Source of the DNA: Halomonas jincaotanensis | Lineage (GTDB): Bacteria > Pseudomonadota > Gammaproteobacteria > Pseudomonadales > Halomonadaceae | DNA length: 64,000 bases | Direction of reading: 5' to 3' | Assembly (NCBI RefSeq): GCF_018448785.1 | Contig: NZ_JAHCLU010000008.1 | Location: 1-64,000, forward strand | Part shown: positions 40,662 to 50,579 of the stretch, piece by piece | Layout of the letters: each line of letters opens with the position of its first letter | Position numbering within the stretch: the stretch's first letter is position 1 | Translations under genes and position numbers: made by a program | The notes under the pieces: model-generated | Told to the model about the DNA's origin: nothing | Database searches by the model: none | What the model saw: the letters and a program-made list of their open reading frames with translations, nothing else

Positions 40662-41651
40662 ATGTCCCAACCCCTTAGCGTCATCTTCGCCGGCACCCCA
40701 GACTTCGCCGCCGAAAGCCTGGCGGACCTGCTGGCCAGCCAGCACCGTGTCGTCGCCGTCTATACGCAGCCGGACCGGCCCGCTGGTCGCGGTCGCAAGC
40801 TCACCCCGAGCCCGGTCAAGCGGCTGGCGCTCGCCCACCAGCTCCCGGTACATCAACCCGAGACCTTGAAAGCCCCCGAGATTCAGCGCGAGCTGGCCGC
40901 CCATGCGGCGGACGTGATGGTCGTGGTGGCCTACGGCCTGATCCTGCCCCGCACTGTGCTGACGATCCCCAGGCTGGGCTGTCTCAACGTGCATGCCTCG
41001 CTGCTGCCGCGCTGGCGCGGCGCCGCCCCCATCCAGCGCGCCATCGAGGCCGGTGACGATGAGAGCGGCGTGACCCTCATGCAGATGGACGAGGGACTGG
41101 ATACCGGCGATATGCTGCTGGTGCGTCGCACGCCGATCACCGCCACTACCACCGGCGGCGAGCTTCATGACCGCCTTGCCAGCCTCGGTGGCGCAGCCCT
41201 CACCGAAGCGCTGGACGCCCTGGCCGCGGGCGAACTGTCCGCCACACCCCAGCCCGAATCAGGCGTCACCTACGCCGCCAAGCTCTCCAAGGCCGAGGCG
41301 GAGCTCGACTTCGGCCGCCCCGCCGCCGAACTCGCCAACCGGGTGCGCGCCTTCAATCCCTGGCCCGTGGCCTGGTGCGCCCTCAGGGAAGAACGCCTGC
41401 GCTTGTTGATGGCCGAAGCCGCGCCTCTTGCCGAGGGCGAATCCCCGGCGGCGTCCGGCACCCTGTTTTCTCCCGATGCCGACGCATTGCGCATCGCCGC
41501 AGGCCCCAAGGGCGACCAGGTGTTGCGCGTCACGCGGGCCCAGCTGCCGGGCGGCAAGCCGCTGCCGGTCCGCGAGTTGCTGCATTCCCGCGCCGAGCGC
41601 CTGCCACCCGGCCTGCGCCTCGGCCGTTATGACGAGGAGACGCCGGCATGA
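40662..41651 (+). CDS. fmt: Methionyl-tRNA formyltransferase
   Basis: A 329-residue enzyme formylating initiator Met-tRNA. The N-terminal domain has VIFAGTPDFAAESL, the catalytic region NVHASLLPRWRGAAPIQRAI and LDTGDML; an OB-fold C-terminal domain follows (AFNPWPVAWC). The start at 40662 gives MSQPLSVIFAG. Its stop overlaps the rsmB start (ATGA). Confidence 0.97.
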   Translation: MSQPLSVIFAGTPDFAAESLADLLASQHRVVAVYTQPDRPAGRGRKLTPSPVKRLALAHQLPVHQPETLKAPEIQRELAAHAADVMVVVAYGLILPRTVLTIPRLGCLNVHASLLPRWRGAAPIQRAIEAGDDESGVTLMQMDEGLDTGDMLLVRRTPITATTTGGELHDRLASLGGAALTEALDALAAGELSATPQPESGVTYAAKLSKAEAELDFGRPAAELANRVRAFNPWPVAWCALREERLRLLMAEAAPLAEGESPAASGTLFSPDADALRIAAGPKGDQVLRVTRAQLPGGKPLPVRELLHSRAERLPPGLRLGRYDEETPA

Positions 41652-43027
41652 GCAACGATCGACCCGGCAACCGCCGACCGCCTTCTCGCGGCCTGCACAA
41701 CGATACCGGGGTGGTCGTGCGCGCCGCGGCCGCCAGCGCCCTGGTGCCAGTCATCACCGGCAAGGGCTCGCTGAACGATCTTGACGACCATCAGGTCGTC
41801 GCCCGCGACCGTGCCCTGTTCAAGGCGCTTTGCTACGGCTGTTGTCGCACCCTGCCGCGGTTGGAGGCGCTGGCCAGCCAGCTGCTGGTCAAGCCCTTCA
41901 AGGCCCGCGACGCCGACATCCAGGCACTGCTGCTGCTCGGCATCTTCCAGCAGCTCTACCTGCGGGTTCCGGCGCATGCCGCCGTGGGCGAGACCGCCGG
42001 CGCCGCGCGCCTGCTCGGCAAGGAGTGGGCGACGCGGGTCCTCAATGGTTGTCTGCGCCGGCTACAACGCGAGTCCGCCGCCCTGCAGGCCGAGGTCGAC
42101 CGCGACCCGGCGGTGGCGCTGCTGCACCCGCGCTGGCTGCTCAAGGCCCTGCGCCAGGCCTGGCCCGATGACTGGCGTGACATCGCCATGGCCAACAACG
42201 ACCCCGGCCCCATGACCCTGCGCGTCAACCGCCGCCACGGCGACCGCGAGGCCTATCTGGAACAGCTGGCAGGCGCCGGACTCCCGGCTCGTCTTTGCTC
42301 CCATGCCCCCGACGGCGTGACCCTCGAGACGCCCTGCGACGTTCACCAATTGCCGGGCTTCGAGGAAGGGCTTGTCAGCGTACAGGACGAGGCGGCCCAG
42401 CTTACCGGCGTGCTGCTCGGGCCGGCGCTGGCGCCACGCCCGGGAGCGCGGGTGCTGGATGCCTGCTGCGCGCCCGGCGGCAAGACCGCCCAACTGCTCG
42501 AGGTCTACGATATCGATCTCTGCGCGGTGGACAGCGATGCCGCGCGCCTATCGCGGGTCGAGGACGCCCTGGCGCGGCTGGGACTGGCCGCCACACTGCT
42601 GCATGGCGACGCGACCCAGCGTGATTGGTGGGACGGCTCCCCCTTCGATGCCATCCTGCTCGACGCACCCTGCTCCGGCAGCGGCGTGATTCGCCGCCAT
42701 CCCGACATCAAGCGACTGCGTCGACCCTCCGATATCGTCAAACTGGCCCAGCTCCAGGAACACCTACTCGACAACCTCTGGTCGCTGCTGCGGCCCGGTG
42801 GGACGCTGCTTTATGCAACCTGTTCGGTGCTGCCCGAAGAGAATGCCGAGCAGATCGCGGCCTTTCTCGAACGCACGCCCAACGCCCGCGCCACCACGCC
42901 CGATGACGTCGCCTGGGGGCGCCCTGCCGGCCCCGGCCGACAGCTGCTGCCGGCCCCCGGCAGTCACGATGGCTTCTTCTATGCCAGACTGGTCAAGCAG
43001 GCCGGCCGAAACCGCCGACCGGCTTGA
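41648..43027 (+). CDS. rsmB: 16S rRNA (cytosine-967-C5) methyltransferase RsmB
   Basis: A 459-residue SAM-dependent methyltransferase. A NusB-like RNA-binding N-terminal domain (about 20-150) is followed by the Fmu domain with VLDACCAPGGKTAQLLE, LDAPCSGSGVIRRHPDIK (catalytic cysteines) and LLYATCSVLPEENAEQI. Length is slightly above E. coli RsmB (429). It ends the def-fmt-rsmB unit. Confidence 0.96.
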   Translation: MSNDRPGNRRPPSRGLHNDTGVVVRAAAASALVPVITGKGSLNDLDDHQVVARDRALFKALCYGCCRTLPRLEALASQLLVKPFKARDADIQALLLLGIFQQLYLRVPAHAAVGETAGAARLLGKEWATRVLNGCLRRLQRESAALQAEVDRDPAVALLHPRWLLKALRQAWPDDWRDIAMANNDPGPMTLRVNRRHGDREAYLEQLAGAGLPARLCSHAPDGVTLETPCDVHQLPGFEEGLVSVQDEAAQLTGVLLGPALAPRPGARVLDACCAPGGKTAQLLEVYDIDLCAVDSDAARLSRVEDALARLGLAATLLHGDATQRDWWDGSPFDAILLDAPCSGSGVIRRHPDIKRLRRPSDIVKLAQLQEHLLDNLWSLLRPGGTLLYATCSVLPEENAEQIAAFLERTPNARATTPDDVAWGRPAGPGRQLLPAPGSHDGFFYARLVKQAGRNRRPA

Positions 43028-43067
43028 TGACAACACACAGTGAAAGCGATAGCGAAAGGAGATAGCC

Positions 43068-43274
43068 ATGAGCCAGCACGTCTACAAACACATCGAACTC
43101 ACCGGGTCCTCCGAAAAAGGCATCGAGGACGCCGTCAACAACGCCATTACCAAGGCCTCGGACAGCCTGCACAACATGCGCTGGCTCGAGGTCACCGATA
43201 CGCGTGGCCACATCGAGAATGGCCGCGTATCCCACTGGCAGGTGTCCGTCAAGGTCGGCTTCACGCTGGACTGA
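43068..43274 (+). CDS. Dodecin flavin-binding protein
   Basis: A 68-residue dodecin, a small dodecameric protein that stores flavins (family role). [27 protein letters not shown] and the [17 protein letters not shown] stretch, including the flavin-stacking tryptophan (W39), match the family. AAGGAG stands ahead of the ATG at 43068. A structured region separates it from trkA. Confidence 0.93.
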   Translation: MSQHVYKHIELTGSSEKGIEDAVNNAITKASDSLHNMRWLEVTDTRGHIENGRVSHWQVSVKVGFTLD

Positions 43275-43298
43275 CCGGCGGCTGACACGCTTGCCCCT

Positions 43299-43366
43299 GT
43301 TCCCGGAGCGACGCCTGGTTTAAGCTGCTCTTTCTGTTGCGGCGCACAAGAGGCGTCCCCGGGAAC
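43299..43366 (+). promoter_or_regulatory. Two-part helix in the trkA leader
   Basis: GTTCCCGG (43299-43306) pairs with CCGGGAAC (43359-43366) and GACGCCT (43310-43316) with AGGCGTC (43351-43357), separated by a small 3:1 internal loop and closing a 34-nt loop. The structure ends 19 bp before the trkA ATG. It could be a regulatory leader or a terminator of the dodecin gene without a U-tract. Confidence 0.6.
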
Positions 43367-43385
43367 GGAAGCGGACACAACAATC

Positions 43386-44759
43386 ATGAAAATCATCATT
43401 CTCGGCGCCGGCCAGGTGGGAGGCACCCTGGCCGAGCACCTGGCCCGCGAGGAGAACGACATCACCGTGGTCGACACCGACGGCGATCGGCTGCGTGAGC
43501 TGCACACCCGGCTCGACATCCGCACCGTGGTTGGGGCGGGCTCTTACCCGATGGTATTGCGTCAGGCCGGCTGCGAGGACGCCGACATGCTGATCGCGGT
43601 GACCAGCCGCGACGAAGTCAACATGATCGCCTGCCAGGTCGCCCATACGCTGTTTCGCACGCCGACCAAGATCGCCCGGGTGCGCGCCACCGCCTACCTG
43701 ACCCGCAAGGGGCTATTTGCCCACGAGGCGGTGCCCATCGACGTGCTGATCAGCCCCGAGCAGGTGGTCACCGACCACATCCGCCGCCTGATCGAGCACC
43801 CCGGCGCCCTGCAGGTGCTGGAATTCGCTGGAGGCCTCGTGCAATTGGTGGCGGTCAAGGCCATCTACGGCGGTCCGCTGGTCGGCCAGGACCTGGCCTT
43901 CCTGCGCCGCCACATGCCCAGCGTCGATACTCGCGTGGCGGCCATCTACCGCCGCAACCGCCCGATCATTCCCCGTGGCGACACCGTTATAGAGGCCGAC
44001 GACGAGGTGTTCTTCATCGCCGCGCGCCGCGACATCCGTGCGGTGATGAGCGAGCTGCGCCGCCTCGACCGTGACTTTCGCAGCGTGGTCATCGCCGGGG
44101 GCGGCAACATCGGCGAGCGCCTCGCCGAACACCTCGAGCACAGCCACCAGGTCAAGATCATCGAACATAGCCTCGAGCGCTGCACGCAGCTTTCCGAACG
44201 CCTCGACCGCACCGTGGTGCTGCATGGCAGTGCCACCAGCAAGCGGCTGCTCGAGGAAGAGAACATCGAGGACTGCGACATCTTCTGTGCGCTGACCAAC
44301 GACGACGAGGTCAACATCATGTCGTCGATGCTCGCCAAGCGCATGGGTGCCAAGAAGGTACTGACGCTGATCAACAACGCCGCCTATGTCGACCTGGTCC
44401 AGGGTGGCGAGATCGATATTGCCATCTCGCCGCAGCAGGCCACCATCGGCAGCCTGCTGACCCACGTGCGCCGCGGCGACATCGTCAACGTGCACTCGCT
44501 GCGGCGCGGCGCCGCCGAGGCCATCGAGGCCATCGCCCATGGCGACGTCCAGTCCTCGAAGGTCGTCGGCCGCCCGATCGGCGAGATCGACCTGCCCAAG
44601 GGCACCACCATCGGGGCGGTGGTGCGCGGCAAGAACGTGCTGATCGCCCACGACGACGTCGTGGTCGAATCCGGCGATCATGTCATTCTGTTCGTGATCG
44701 ACAAGCGCCGCATCCGCGACGTGGAACGCCTCTTCCAGGTCGGACTGACATTCTTCTAA
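43386..44759 (+). CDS. trkA: Trk potassium uptake regulatory subunit TrkA
   Basis: A 457-residue cytoplasmic nucleotide-binding subunit gating TrkH. Two RCK halves each have a Rossmann motif ([18 protein letters not shown] near residue 2 and [18 protein letters not shown] near 234) and a TrkA_C domain. The ATG is 111 bp after the dodecin stop. trkH follows within 57 bp, so the transporter is made from one transcript. K+ uptake is central to osmotic adaptation in halophiles (inference for this organism). Confidence 0.97.
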   Translation: MKIIILGAGQVGGTLAEHLAREENDITVVDTDGDRLRELHTRLDIRTVVGAGSYPMVLRQAGCEDADMLIAVTSRDEVNMIACQVAHTLFRTPTKIARVRATAYLTRKGLFAHEAVPIDVLISPEQVVTDHIRRLIEHPGALQVLEFAGGLVQLVAVKAIYGGPLVGQDLAFLRRHMPSVDTRVAAIYRRNRPIIPRGDTVIEADDEVFFIAARRDIRAVMSELRRLDRDFRSVVIAGGGNIGERLAEHLEHSHQVKIIEHSLERCTQLSERLDRTVVLHGSATSKRLLEEENIEDCDIFCALTNDDEVNIMSSMLAKRMGAKKVLTLINNAAYVDLVQGGEIDIAISPQQATIGSLLTHVRRGDIVNVHSLRRGAAEAIEAIAHGDVQSSKVVGRPIGEIDLPKGTTIGAVVRGKNVLIAHDDVVVESGDHVILFVIDKRRIRDVERLFQVGLTFF

Positions 44760-44816
44760 TGCAGCCAAGGCATTTGCTGCCGCCGTCACGGTGTTTTCGA
44801 TGAGGAGAGCCGCGCA

Positions 44817-46265
44817 ATGAGCCTGCGCATGATCCTGCGCATCCTGGGCCTGCTGCTGATGCTGTTCAGCCTGACCATGATGCCGCCGATCCTGATCTCG
44901 CTGCTTTACGCCGACGGCCTTTGGGATGCCTTCGCCACCGCCATCGCCATTACCGTGGTGACGGGTGCGCTGATGTTCCTGCCCAATCGCAACGCCCGGC
45001 GCGAGCTGCGCACCCGCGACGGCTTTTTGATTGCCGTGCTGTTCTGGAGCGTACTGGCTCTGTTCGGCTCGCTGCCGTTGATGCTGACCGGCACCGATGC
45101 GCTGTCAATTACCGATGCGGTGTTCGAGTCCTTCTCGGGGCTCACCACCACCGGGGCCACGGTGATCACCGGCATCGAGTTCCTGCCCAAGTCGATTCTC
45201 TACTACCGCCAGCAGCTGCAGTGGCTGGGGGGGATGGGGATCGTGGTGCTGGCGGTGGCGATCCTGCCGACTCTGGGCGTCGGCGGCATGGCGCTATATC
45301 GCACCGAAATACCGGGGCCGCTGAAGGATTCCAAGCTGACCCCGCGCATCACCGAAACGGCCAAGGCGCTGTGGTACATCTATGCGAGCCTGACGATTAC
45401 CTGCTTTCTCGCCTACCTCGCCGCCGGCATGGACTGGTTCGATGCGCTGGGCCACAGCTTTTCCACCGTCGCCATCGGCGGCTTCTCCACGTATGACGCC
45501 AGCATCGGCTACTTCGACAGCGCCGCCATCGAGCTGATCTGTACGGGCTTTCTGATCATCTCGGCGATGAGCTTCAGCCTGCACTTCGTGGCCTGGCGCC
45601 AGCGCAGCGTGGCGCACTATTTCCAGGACCCCGAGGCACGCTTCTTGCTGCTGTTCCTGAGTGGACTGACGGTGATCACCGTGATCTCGCTGTGGCTCTC
45701 GGGTCAGTACGGCACCGAGATGGGGCTGCGCCACGGCTTCTTCGAGGTGGTCTCGATCGCCACGACGGCGGGATTCGCCGTCGCCGACTTCTCGGCCTGG
45801 CCCGGCGCCCTGCCCTTCCTGTTGTTCGTTGCCGCCTTCGTCGGCGGCTGTTCGGGGTCGACCGGCGGCGGCATGAAGGTGATCCGCATCATCCTGATAC
45901 TCAAGCAGGGCATGCGCGAAGTGATGCGCCTGATTCACCCCAACGCGGTGATCGCGGTCAAGGTCGGCAAGGTCAGCGTGCCTGACGGCATCGCCCAGGC
46001 GGTGTGGGGCTTCTTCTCGGCCTACGTGATGCTGTTTTTCCTGATGCTGGTGGGGGTGATGGCCACCGGTGTCGACCAGGTCACTGCCTGGTCCTCGGTG
46101 GCCTCGGCGCTCAATAACCTCGGCCCGGCGCTGGGCGATGCCTCCGCCAACTACGGCGACCTGCCGATGGCGGCCAAGTGGATCCTCGTGGTCGCCATGC
46201 TGCTCGGGCGCCTGGAAATCTTCACCGTCCTGGTACTCTTCACCCCCGCCTTCTGGCGTCGCTGA
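44817..46265 (+). CDS. trkH: Trk potassium uptake channel subunit TrkH
   Basis: A 482-residue membrane protein of the TrkH/KtrB superfamily with about ten membrane segments. Selectivity-filter-type motifs are visible: FSGLTTTGATVITG, FSTVAIGGFSTYD, TTAGFAVADFS and NNLGPALG. GGCSGSTGGGMKVIRI is the conserved gating region. It follows trkA in the same direction. Confidence 0.97.
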   Translation: MSLRMILRILGLLLMLFSLTMMPPILISLLYADGLWDAFATAIAITVVTGALMFLPNRNARRELRTRDGFLIAVLFWSVLALFGSLPLMLTGTDALSITDAVFESFSGLTTTGATVITGIEFLPKSILYYRQQLQWLGGMGIVVLAVAILPTLGVGGMALYRTEIPGPLKDSKLTPRITETAKALWYIYASLTITCFLAYLAAGMDWFDALGHSFSTVAIGGFSTYDASIGYFDSAAIELICTGFLIISAMSFSLHFVAWRQRSVAHYFQDPEARFLLLFLSGLTVITVISLWLSGQYGTEMGLRHGFFEVVSIATTAGFAVADFSAWPGALPFLLFVAAFVGGCSGSTGGGMKVIRIILILKQGMREVMRLIHPNAVIAVKVGKVSVPDGIAQAVWGFFSAYVMLFFLMLVGVMATGVDQVTAWSSVASALNNLGPALGDASANYGDLPMAAKWILVVAMLLGRLEIFTVLVLFTPAFWRR

Positions 46266-46344
46266 CAAAGGGGTATCGAGAGTTTGGCGTGACCAAGCCC
46301 TTCATGGATAATCACCCTCTTCGACCATTGCACACCGAGCGTCC

Positions 46345-47580
46345 ATGACCGACTCCCAGGAATCCGTGATCGCCGAACACCAGGATGGTAACACCAGCGG
46401 CCCACGCCGCATCGTTCAGGTCGGCGACACCCGCTACACCCTGCTGGGTACCGCCCATGTCTCCGCCGAGAGCGCGGCTGACGTGCGAGCGATGATCCGT
46501 TCAGGGGATTATGATGCCGTGGCGATCGAGCTTTGCGACTCGCGACGCCAGAGCCTCGCCAATCCGGACGCCATGGGCGAACAGGACCTCTTCCAGATCT
46601 TTCGTCAGGGCAAGGCCGGCTTGGTCGCCGCCAGCCTGGCGCTGGGCGCCTTCCAGCAGCGCCTCGCCGAGCAGTCCGGCATCGAGCCCGGCGCCGAGAT
46701 GCGCGCCGCCCTGGAGGAATCGCGCCGCTCCAGGCTGCCGCTGGTGCTGATCGACCGCGATGTGGGCGTGACCCTCAAGCGCATCTACCACAACGTGCCC
46801 TGGTGGCAGCGGTTTGGGTTGTTCTCGGGCCTGCTCGGCAGCGTGCTGTCACGCCAGGAAGTGTCCGCCGCAGACATCGAGCGACTCAAGGAAGGCGACG
46901 TGCTGGAGTCTACCTTCAGTGAGTTCGCCGCCGAGTCGAAGAACCTCTATGTGCCGCTGATCGCCGAGCGCGACCGCTACATGGTGCTGCGCCTGGCCGA
47001 GGAATGCCCGCCGGATCGCTACCGCAACGTGCTGGTGGTAGTTGGCGCCGGTCACATGAAGGGCATGGCCGAGCAACTGGAGGCTGAGATTCCCGCCTCG
47101 CCGGTTGCCGAACGCGAGCAGTTGGAGGTCACCCCGCCGCCGTCGAAACTCTGGAAGGCACTGCCTTGGCTGATCACCGCGCTGGTACTGACCGGCTTCG
47201 CCATTGGCTTCTCGCGCAATACCGATCTGGGCTGGCAGCTCGTCATCGAGTGGTTCCTGATCAACGGCGTGCTCTCGGGGGCTGCCACCCTGGCGGCGCT
47301 AGCCCACCCGGTGACCGTGGTGGCGACCTTCTTCGCCGCCCCGCTCACCTCGCTCAACCCCACCATCGGTGCCGGGTTCGTCGCCGCAGGTGTCGAGCTC
47401 TACATGCGCAAGCCCAAGGTGCGTGACTTCTCGACACTGCGCCACGATGTCACCGAACTCAAGGGCTGGTGGCGCAACCGTGTCTCACGCACCCTGCTCG
47501 TGTTCATCCTGGCCACGCTAGGCTCGGCCGCCGGCACTTGGATTGCCGGCTTTCGCATCGTCGGGGCGCTTTTTGGCTGA
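46345..47580 (+). CDS. TraB-family membrane protein
   Basis: A 411-residue protein of the TraB/PrgY (pheromone-shutdown) family. The N-terminal domain has the GTAHVSAES motif and the conserved IELCDSRR and GAGHMKGM blocks; four C-terminal hydrophobic helices anchor it in the membrane (about 270-411). The family has a protease-like fold of unclear activity. The start MTDSQESVIAE is the first ATG of the frame. It is convergent with the following 654-residue gene. Confidence 0.88.
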   Translation: MTDSQESVIAEHQDGNTSGPRRIVQVGDTRYTLLGTAHVSAESAADVRAMIRSGDYDAVAIELCDSRRQSLANPDAMGEQDLFQIFRQGKAGLVAASLALGAFQQRLAEQSGIEPGAEMRAALEESRRSRLPLVLIDRDVGVTLKRIYHNVPWWQRFGLFSGLLGSVLSRQEVSAADIERLKEGDVLESTFSEFAAESKNLYVPLIAERDRYMVLRLAEECPPDRYRNVLVVVGAGHMKGMAEQLEAEIPASPVAEREQLEVTPPPSKLWKALPWLITALVLTGFAIGFSRNTDLGWQLVIEWFLINGVLSGAATLAALAHPVTVVATFFAAPLTSLNPTIGAGFVAAGVELYMRKPKVRDFSTLRHDVTELKGWWRNRVSRTLLVFILATLGSAAGTWIAGFRIVGALFG

Positions 47581-47594
47581 AGGTCATGTTTAGT

Positions 47595-49559
47595 TCACAG
47601 CTCCTTGGCCCAGCTTTCGCGCCCTAGTGCCATGACGCGCTCCACCTCGTCCGCCGACACCACCTCGGTGTTGCCGAGTTCCAGCGGGTCGTAATGAAAG
47701 ACATACAAGCGGGAGGTAAACTCGGCGATGGGCAGCGAGGCTTCGCCAGGGCGCTCGCCGTGGCCTTGGGTTTCGCAGGTAATGTTCTGCCCCCAGTCCT
47801 GACCGCTGTCGTTGTTGGGGTTGAAGAAATACACGCGCATCTCCGCATCCGGATCCAGCGCCACCCGCAGGATGGTAATGGCGTGCCGGCCGACGAAACG
47901 CGCGGCACTGTCGGTCACGGCGATACCTGCGGGCTGAGGGTGGATCAGCGGCAGATTGCCATTGTAGTAAGGGTGATAGCGCACGTAGAACTGCCGCACG
48001 AAGCCTTCGTAATCGTCGAGCTTGCCGGTGTGAATGTCGGCCACGACCCGAAAGCCGTAGCCCACCCACCAACCGTAGAACTCTGGATTGATCCAGCGAT
48101 GCAAGTCGTCATCGCGCTCTCCGCAGAGCCGCCCCATCTCCATGTAGATGCGGTCGAGGTGAGGCACCAGAATCAGTGACACCGGGTCGACATCCAGCGG
48201 CGCCTCCTTGGCCAGGCCCGCTTCCAGACCCCGGGACGACACGTGTTGACCCTCGAAACGCGCCAGCACCTCATCGTCGCGCGCCGCCCAGGCCACCAGC
48301 TGCAACAGGTAATCGGCATCGTTGTAGGCCCACATGGACAGCCCGATCACCGACTGACAAGTTGGGTTGTTGCCCTGCCCGACGCCCAGTGGCTGACCCA
48401 ACAGGCTCAGCACTCCCGCGAGCAGGAATACCCTTGGCGACCTGGCCTCGCCGAAGACGCGCCGCAAGGCAGTCGCGGGCTGCTCGGCCAACGGTAACTC
48501 GATCTGGCGCCACAGCGCCGCGGCGACCGGCGGTGTGAACAGAGCGCCGCGCTCGAGCAGCTGCGTCAGGCCGTAGACTGCCTGACTGGTCTCGGGAAAT
48601 ATCGCCTTGTCGATCAGCGCTTGCACCAGTTGCGGGTAGCACCGCAACACCTCATGGCCGGTACTGCTGAGCCCCAGGGCCGCCGGCAGCAGGTCGTCGC
48701 GTTGATGCAGGTGGCGCACCAACACCGGGTGGTAAGGCGATACCAGCCCGGTGTCATGCACGGCGCGCGCGAAGCCGCTCGCCTCCTCGCCCAGCGCGGC
48801 ATCGTCCATGCCCGCCAGGCGTTGGGCATAGATATCAAGGCCCGGGTCCTCGCGACAGCCCGGGGTCGGGCCGAATACTGCACTCACCAGGCGCGCGGCG
48901 CTGTGCATGCCGGCGGTTTCGATGGCGGGATCGAAAAGGCACTTGGCGATCTGGCTGATCATCTGCTTGATACCGTCGGCCTGCAACGGGCGCTGGGCCA
49001 GCAGACGCCAGACCTCCTCGACCAGGCTTTCAAGGATGCTCTCGTAACCCAGACGCGCCAGCATGTACTGGTAAAGCATGTGGACGAGAGTACCCAGACA
49101 CTCAGGTCGCTCACGGTCGGCCTCGCTCATCTGTTCCGACAACAGATCCAGGTTCAATGCCATCACCTGGGTCAGGAAGTTTCTCGCTTGCTCGGCCGAA
49201 ATGCCCGGATGGAAATAGTCGCCCGACGCGACCGCCAGCAGGCGGATCTCGCTGAGCGCTTCAATAGCCGTATAACTCGGCTCGCCATGGCGAAGGGTGC
49301 GCTCGGCCAGAACGGGCTGGAGAATGGACGGCTGCCCCCAGTCGCTGTTGGCAAAGACCCCGGCAGACTCGACGGCGGGCACGCGGGCGTAAAGCGCCTC
49401 AAGCCCGCCAGGGACGATCATCAGGGCCTGCGCCGAGGACAGAACCTCGGTTTTTGGTGCCTTGGGATCGGCCAGGCGGGTCTGCACGAAGCGTTCGAGC
49501 GCGGTATCGAACTGCTCAAGCGCCGGTTGGAGCGCGTCATTGCGGTAGTCAGGGGTCAT
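47595..49559 (-). CDS. Large protein of unknown function with a candidate papain-like triad
   Basis: A 654-residue product I do not recognise. The first 380 residues are mostly helical and have no clear motif. Then Q395-G-N-N-P-T-C401 has the Q-x5-C spacing of papain-type proteases, with H559 in GRHAITI and N580 in YFFNPNNDSGQDWG in the expected order, so a Cys-His-Asn hydrolase domain is a reasonable hypothesis. There is no signal peptide or membrane helix. The start at 49559 is the ATG with the best local context, though the frame is open to 49961; ATG 49601 is an alternative. A perfect palindrome (49674-49687) lies upstream. The gene is alone between a TraB-like and a DTW-domain gene. Confidence 0.65.
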   Translation of the reverse strand: MTPDYRNDALQPALEQFDTALERFVQTRLADPKAPKTEVLSSAQALMIVPGGLEALYARVPAVESAGVFANSDWGQPSILQPVLAERTLRHGEPSYTAIEALSEIRLLAVASGDYFHPGISAEQARNFLTQVMALNLDLLSEQMSEADRERPECLGTLVHMLYQYMLARLGYESILESLVEEVWRLLAQRPLQADGIKQMISQIAKCLFDPAIETAGMHSAARLVSAVFGPTPGCREDPGLDIYAQRLAGMDDAALGEEASGFARAVHDTGLVSPYHPVLVRHLHQRDDLLPAALGLSSTGHEVLRCYPQLVQALIDKAIFPETSQAVYGLTQLLERGALFTPPVAAALWRQIELPLAEQPATALRRVFGEARSPRVFLLAGVLSLLGQPLGVGQGNNPTCQSVIGLSMWAYNDADYLLQLVAWAARDDEVLARFEGQHVSSRGLEAGLAKEAPLDVDPVSLILVPHLDRIYMEMGRLCGERDDDLHRWINPEFYGWWVGYGFRVVADIHTGKLDDYEGFVRQFYVRYHPYYNGNLPLIHPQPAGIAVTDSAARFVGRHAITILRVALDPDAEMRVYFFNPNNDSGQDWGQNITCETQGHGERPGEASLPIAEFTSRLYVFHYDPLELGNTEVVSADEVERVMALGRESWAKEL

Positions 49560-49673
49560 GAGGGCCAAGTTCCTTGCCTTGCGGTGATCTTGCCGAATCA
49601 TTTCGGCAGCATAGTGGACGACGAGCCCATAGCCTGAGCCAGCGATGTCAGCCTTCAGGCCAAGGGGGCCACC

Positions 49674-49687
49674 GTGATAATTATCAC
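49674..49687. promoter_or_regulatory. Perfect 14-bp palindrome, possible operator
   Basis: GTGATAATTATCAC is a perfect palindrome in a G/C-rich setting, 115 bp upstream of the 49559 start. The shape fits a dimeric regulator site and partly resembles Fur half-sites (GATAAT). Confidence 0.6.
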
Positions 49688-49780
49688 AAGATAGCGACCT
49701 TCCGCACGCGTCGCACGGCGCCTTGTGCAGCGTCGACTGGATGACTCCTAAGGGTGGGCATTCTGGCAACGTCGCCTCAA

Positions 49781-50569
49781 TCAGGCATCGACCTGGCGCG
49801 AGCGCAAGCGCCGCATTGCAGCTGTCGGCGTCTCGAGCTTCTCGAAGCCACGACTGGCGGCATAACTGTCGTTGAAGACGTCGAAGTAGTCGTCGAGCAC
49901 CTCGCCCGCCACGACGTCGCCAGATTGCGTCAATAACTCGGCGGCGACCTCGGCGGTGCAAAGATGGGCCGCGGACGCCGGCTTACGCAGCCGGTAGCGG
50001 GTCAGCCGCTCGGTTGCCAGGGGCAGCACCGGCAGCGAGTCGAGGTAGGGGCTCTTGCGAAAAATGCGCCGGCACTGCCGCCAGGTGCCGTCGAGGATGA
50101 TGAAGACCGGAATCCGCCCATGCGCCTTCTGCGCTGCCACCGTGTCCATCCCCACCACGCTGGCGGCGTAGTCCGGCTGGTCGTCAGGAAAGATCACGAA
50201 TGGCGCGTAGCGGCTGTCGGCGAGCAGGGCCAGCAGGCGCTCGTCCGGCACCGTGCGATACCAGGTGAAGACCTCGGTATCGGGCAGCACGTCACGGATC
50301 AGCCGACCGGTGTTGGTGGGCTTGTGATGCTCCAACGGGTGCGTCAGCAACCAGACCCGCGCGGTGCTCTCTGCGCCGACCCGGTAGGGGCACAGGCAGT
50401 TGAGCGCCGGCAGGTTGCAGCCCGGACAACGCCGGACCAGACTGCCGCGCGCCTTGAACTCGCGGCGTGGCGGTCGGGGATGGCCGGTTGCGGGGTCGCG
50501 TTCGATAAGCTCGGAAGAGGCGTCGTCTTGCATGGCACGGCTCGAAGAAATGGCCGGGCATTCTAGCAT
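49781..50569 (-). CDS. DTW-domain tRNA aminocarboxypropyltransferase
   Basis: A 262-residue protein of the TapT/DTWD family that adds the 3-amino-3-carboxypropyl group (acp3U47) to tRNA (family knowledge). A zinc-type cysteine cluster CPGCNLPALNCLCP is near residue 50, and the DTW motif is in ILDGTWRQCRRIFRKSPYL. The frame starts at 50569, 10 bp after the sirtuin stop; an ATG at 50533 is an alternative. The nearness to the sirtuin gene suggests co-transcription. Confidence 0.88.
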   Translation of the reverse strand: MLECPAISSSRAMQDDASSELIERDPATGHPRPPRREFKARGSLVRRCPGCNLPALNCLCPYRVGAESTARVWLLTHPLEHHKPTNTGRLIRDVLPDTEVFTWYRTVPDERLLALLADSRYAPFVIFPDDQPDYAASVVGMDTVAAQKAHGRIPVFIILDGTWRQCRRIFRKSPYLDSLPVLPLATERLTRYRLRKPASAAHLCTAEVAAELLTQSGDVVAGEVLDDYFDVFNDSYAASRGFEKLETPTAAMRRLRSRQVDA

Positions 50570-50579
50570 ATCCGCCGTC

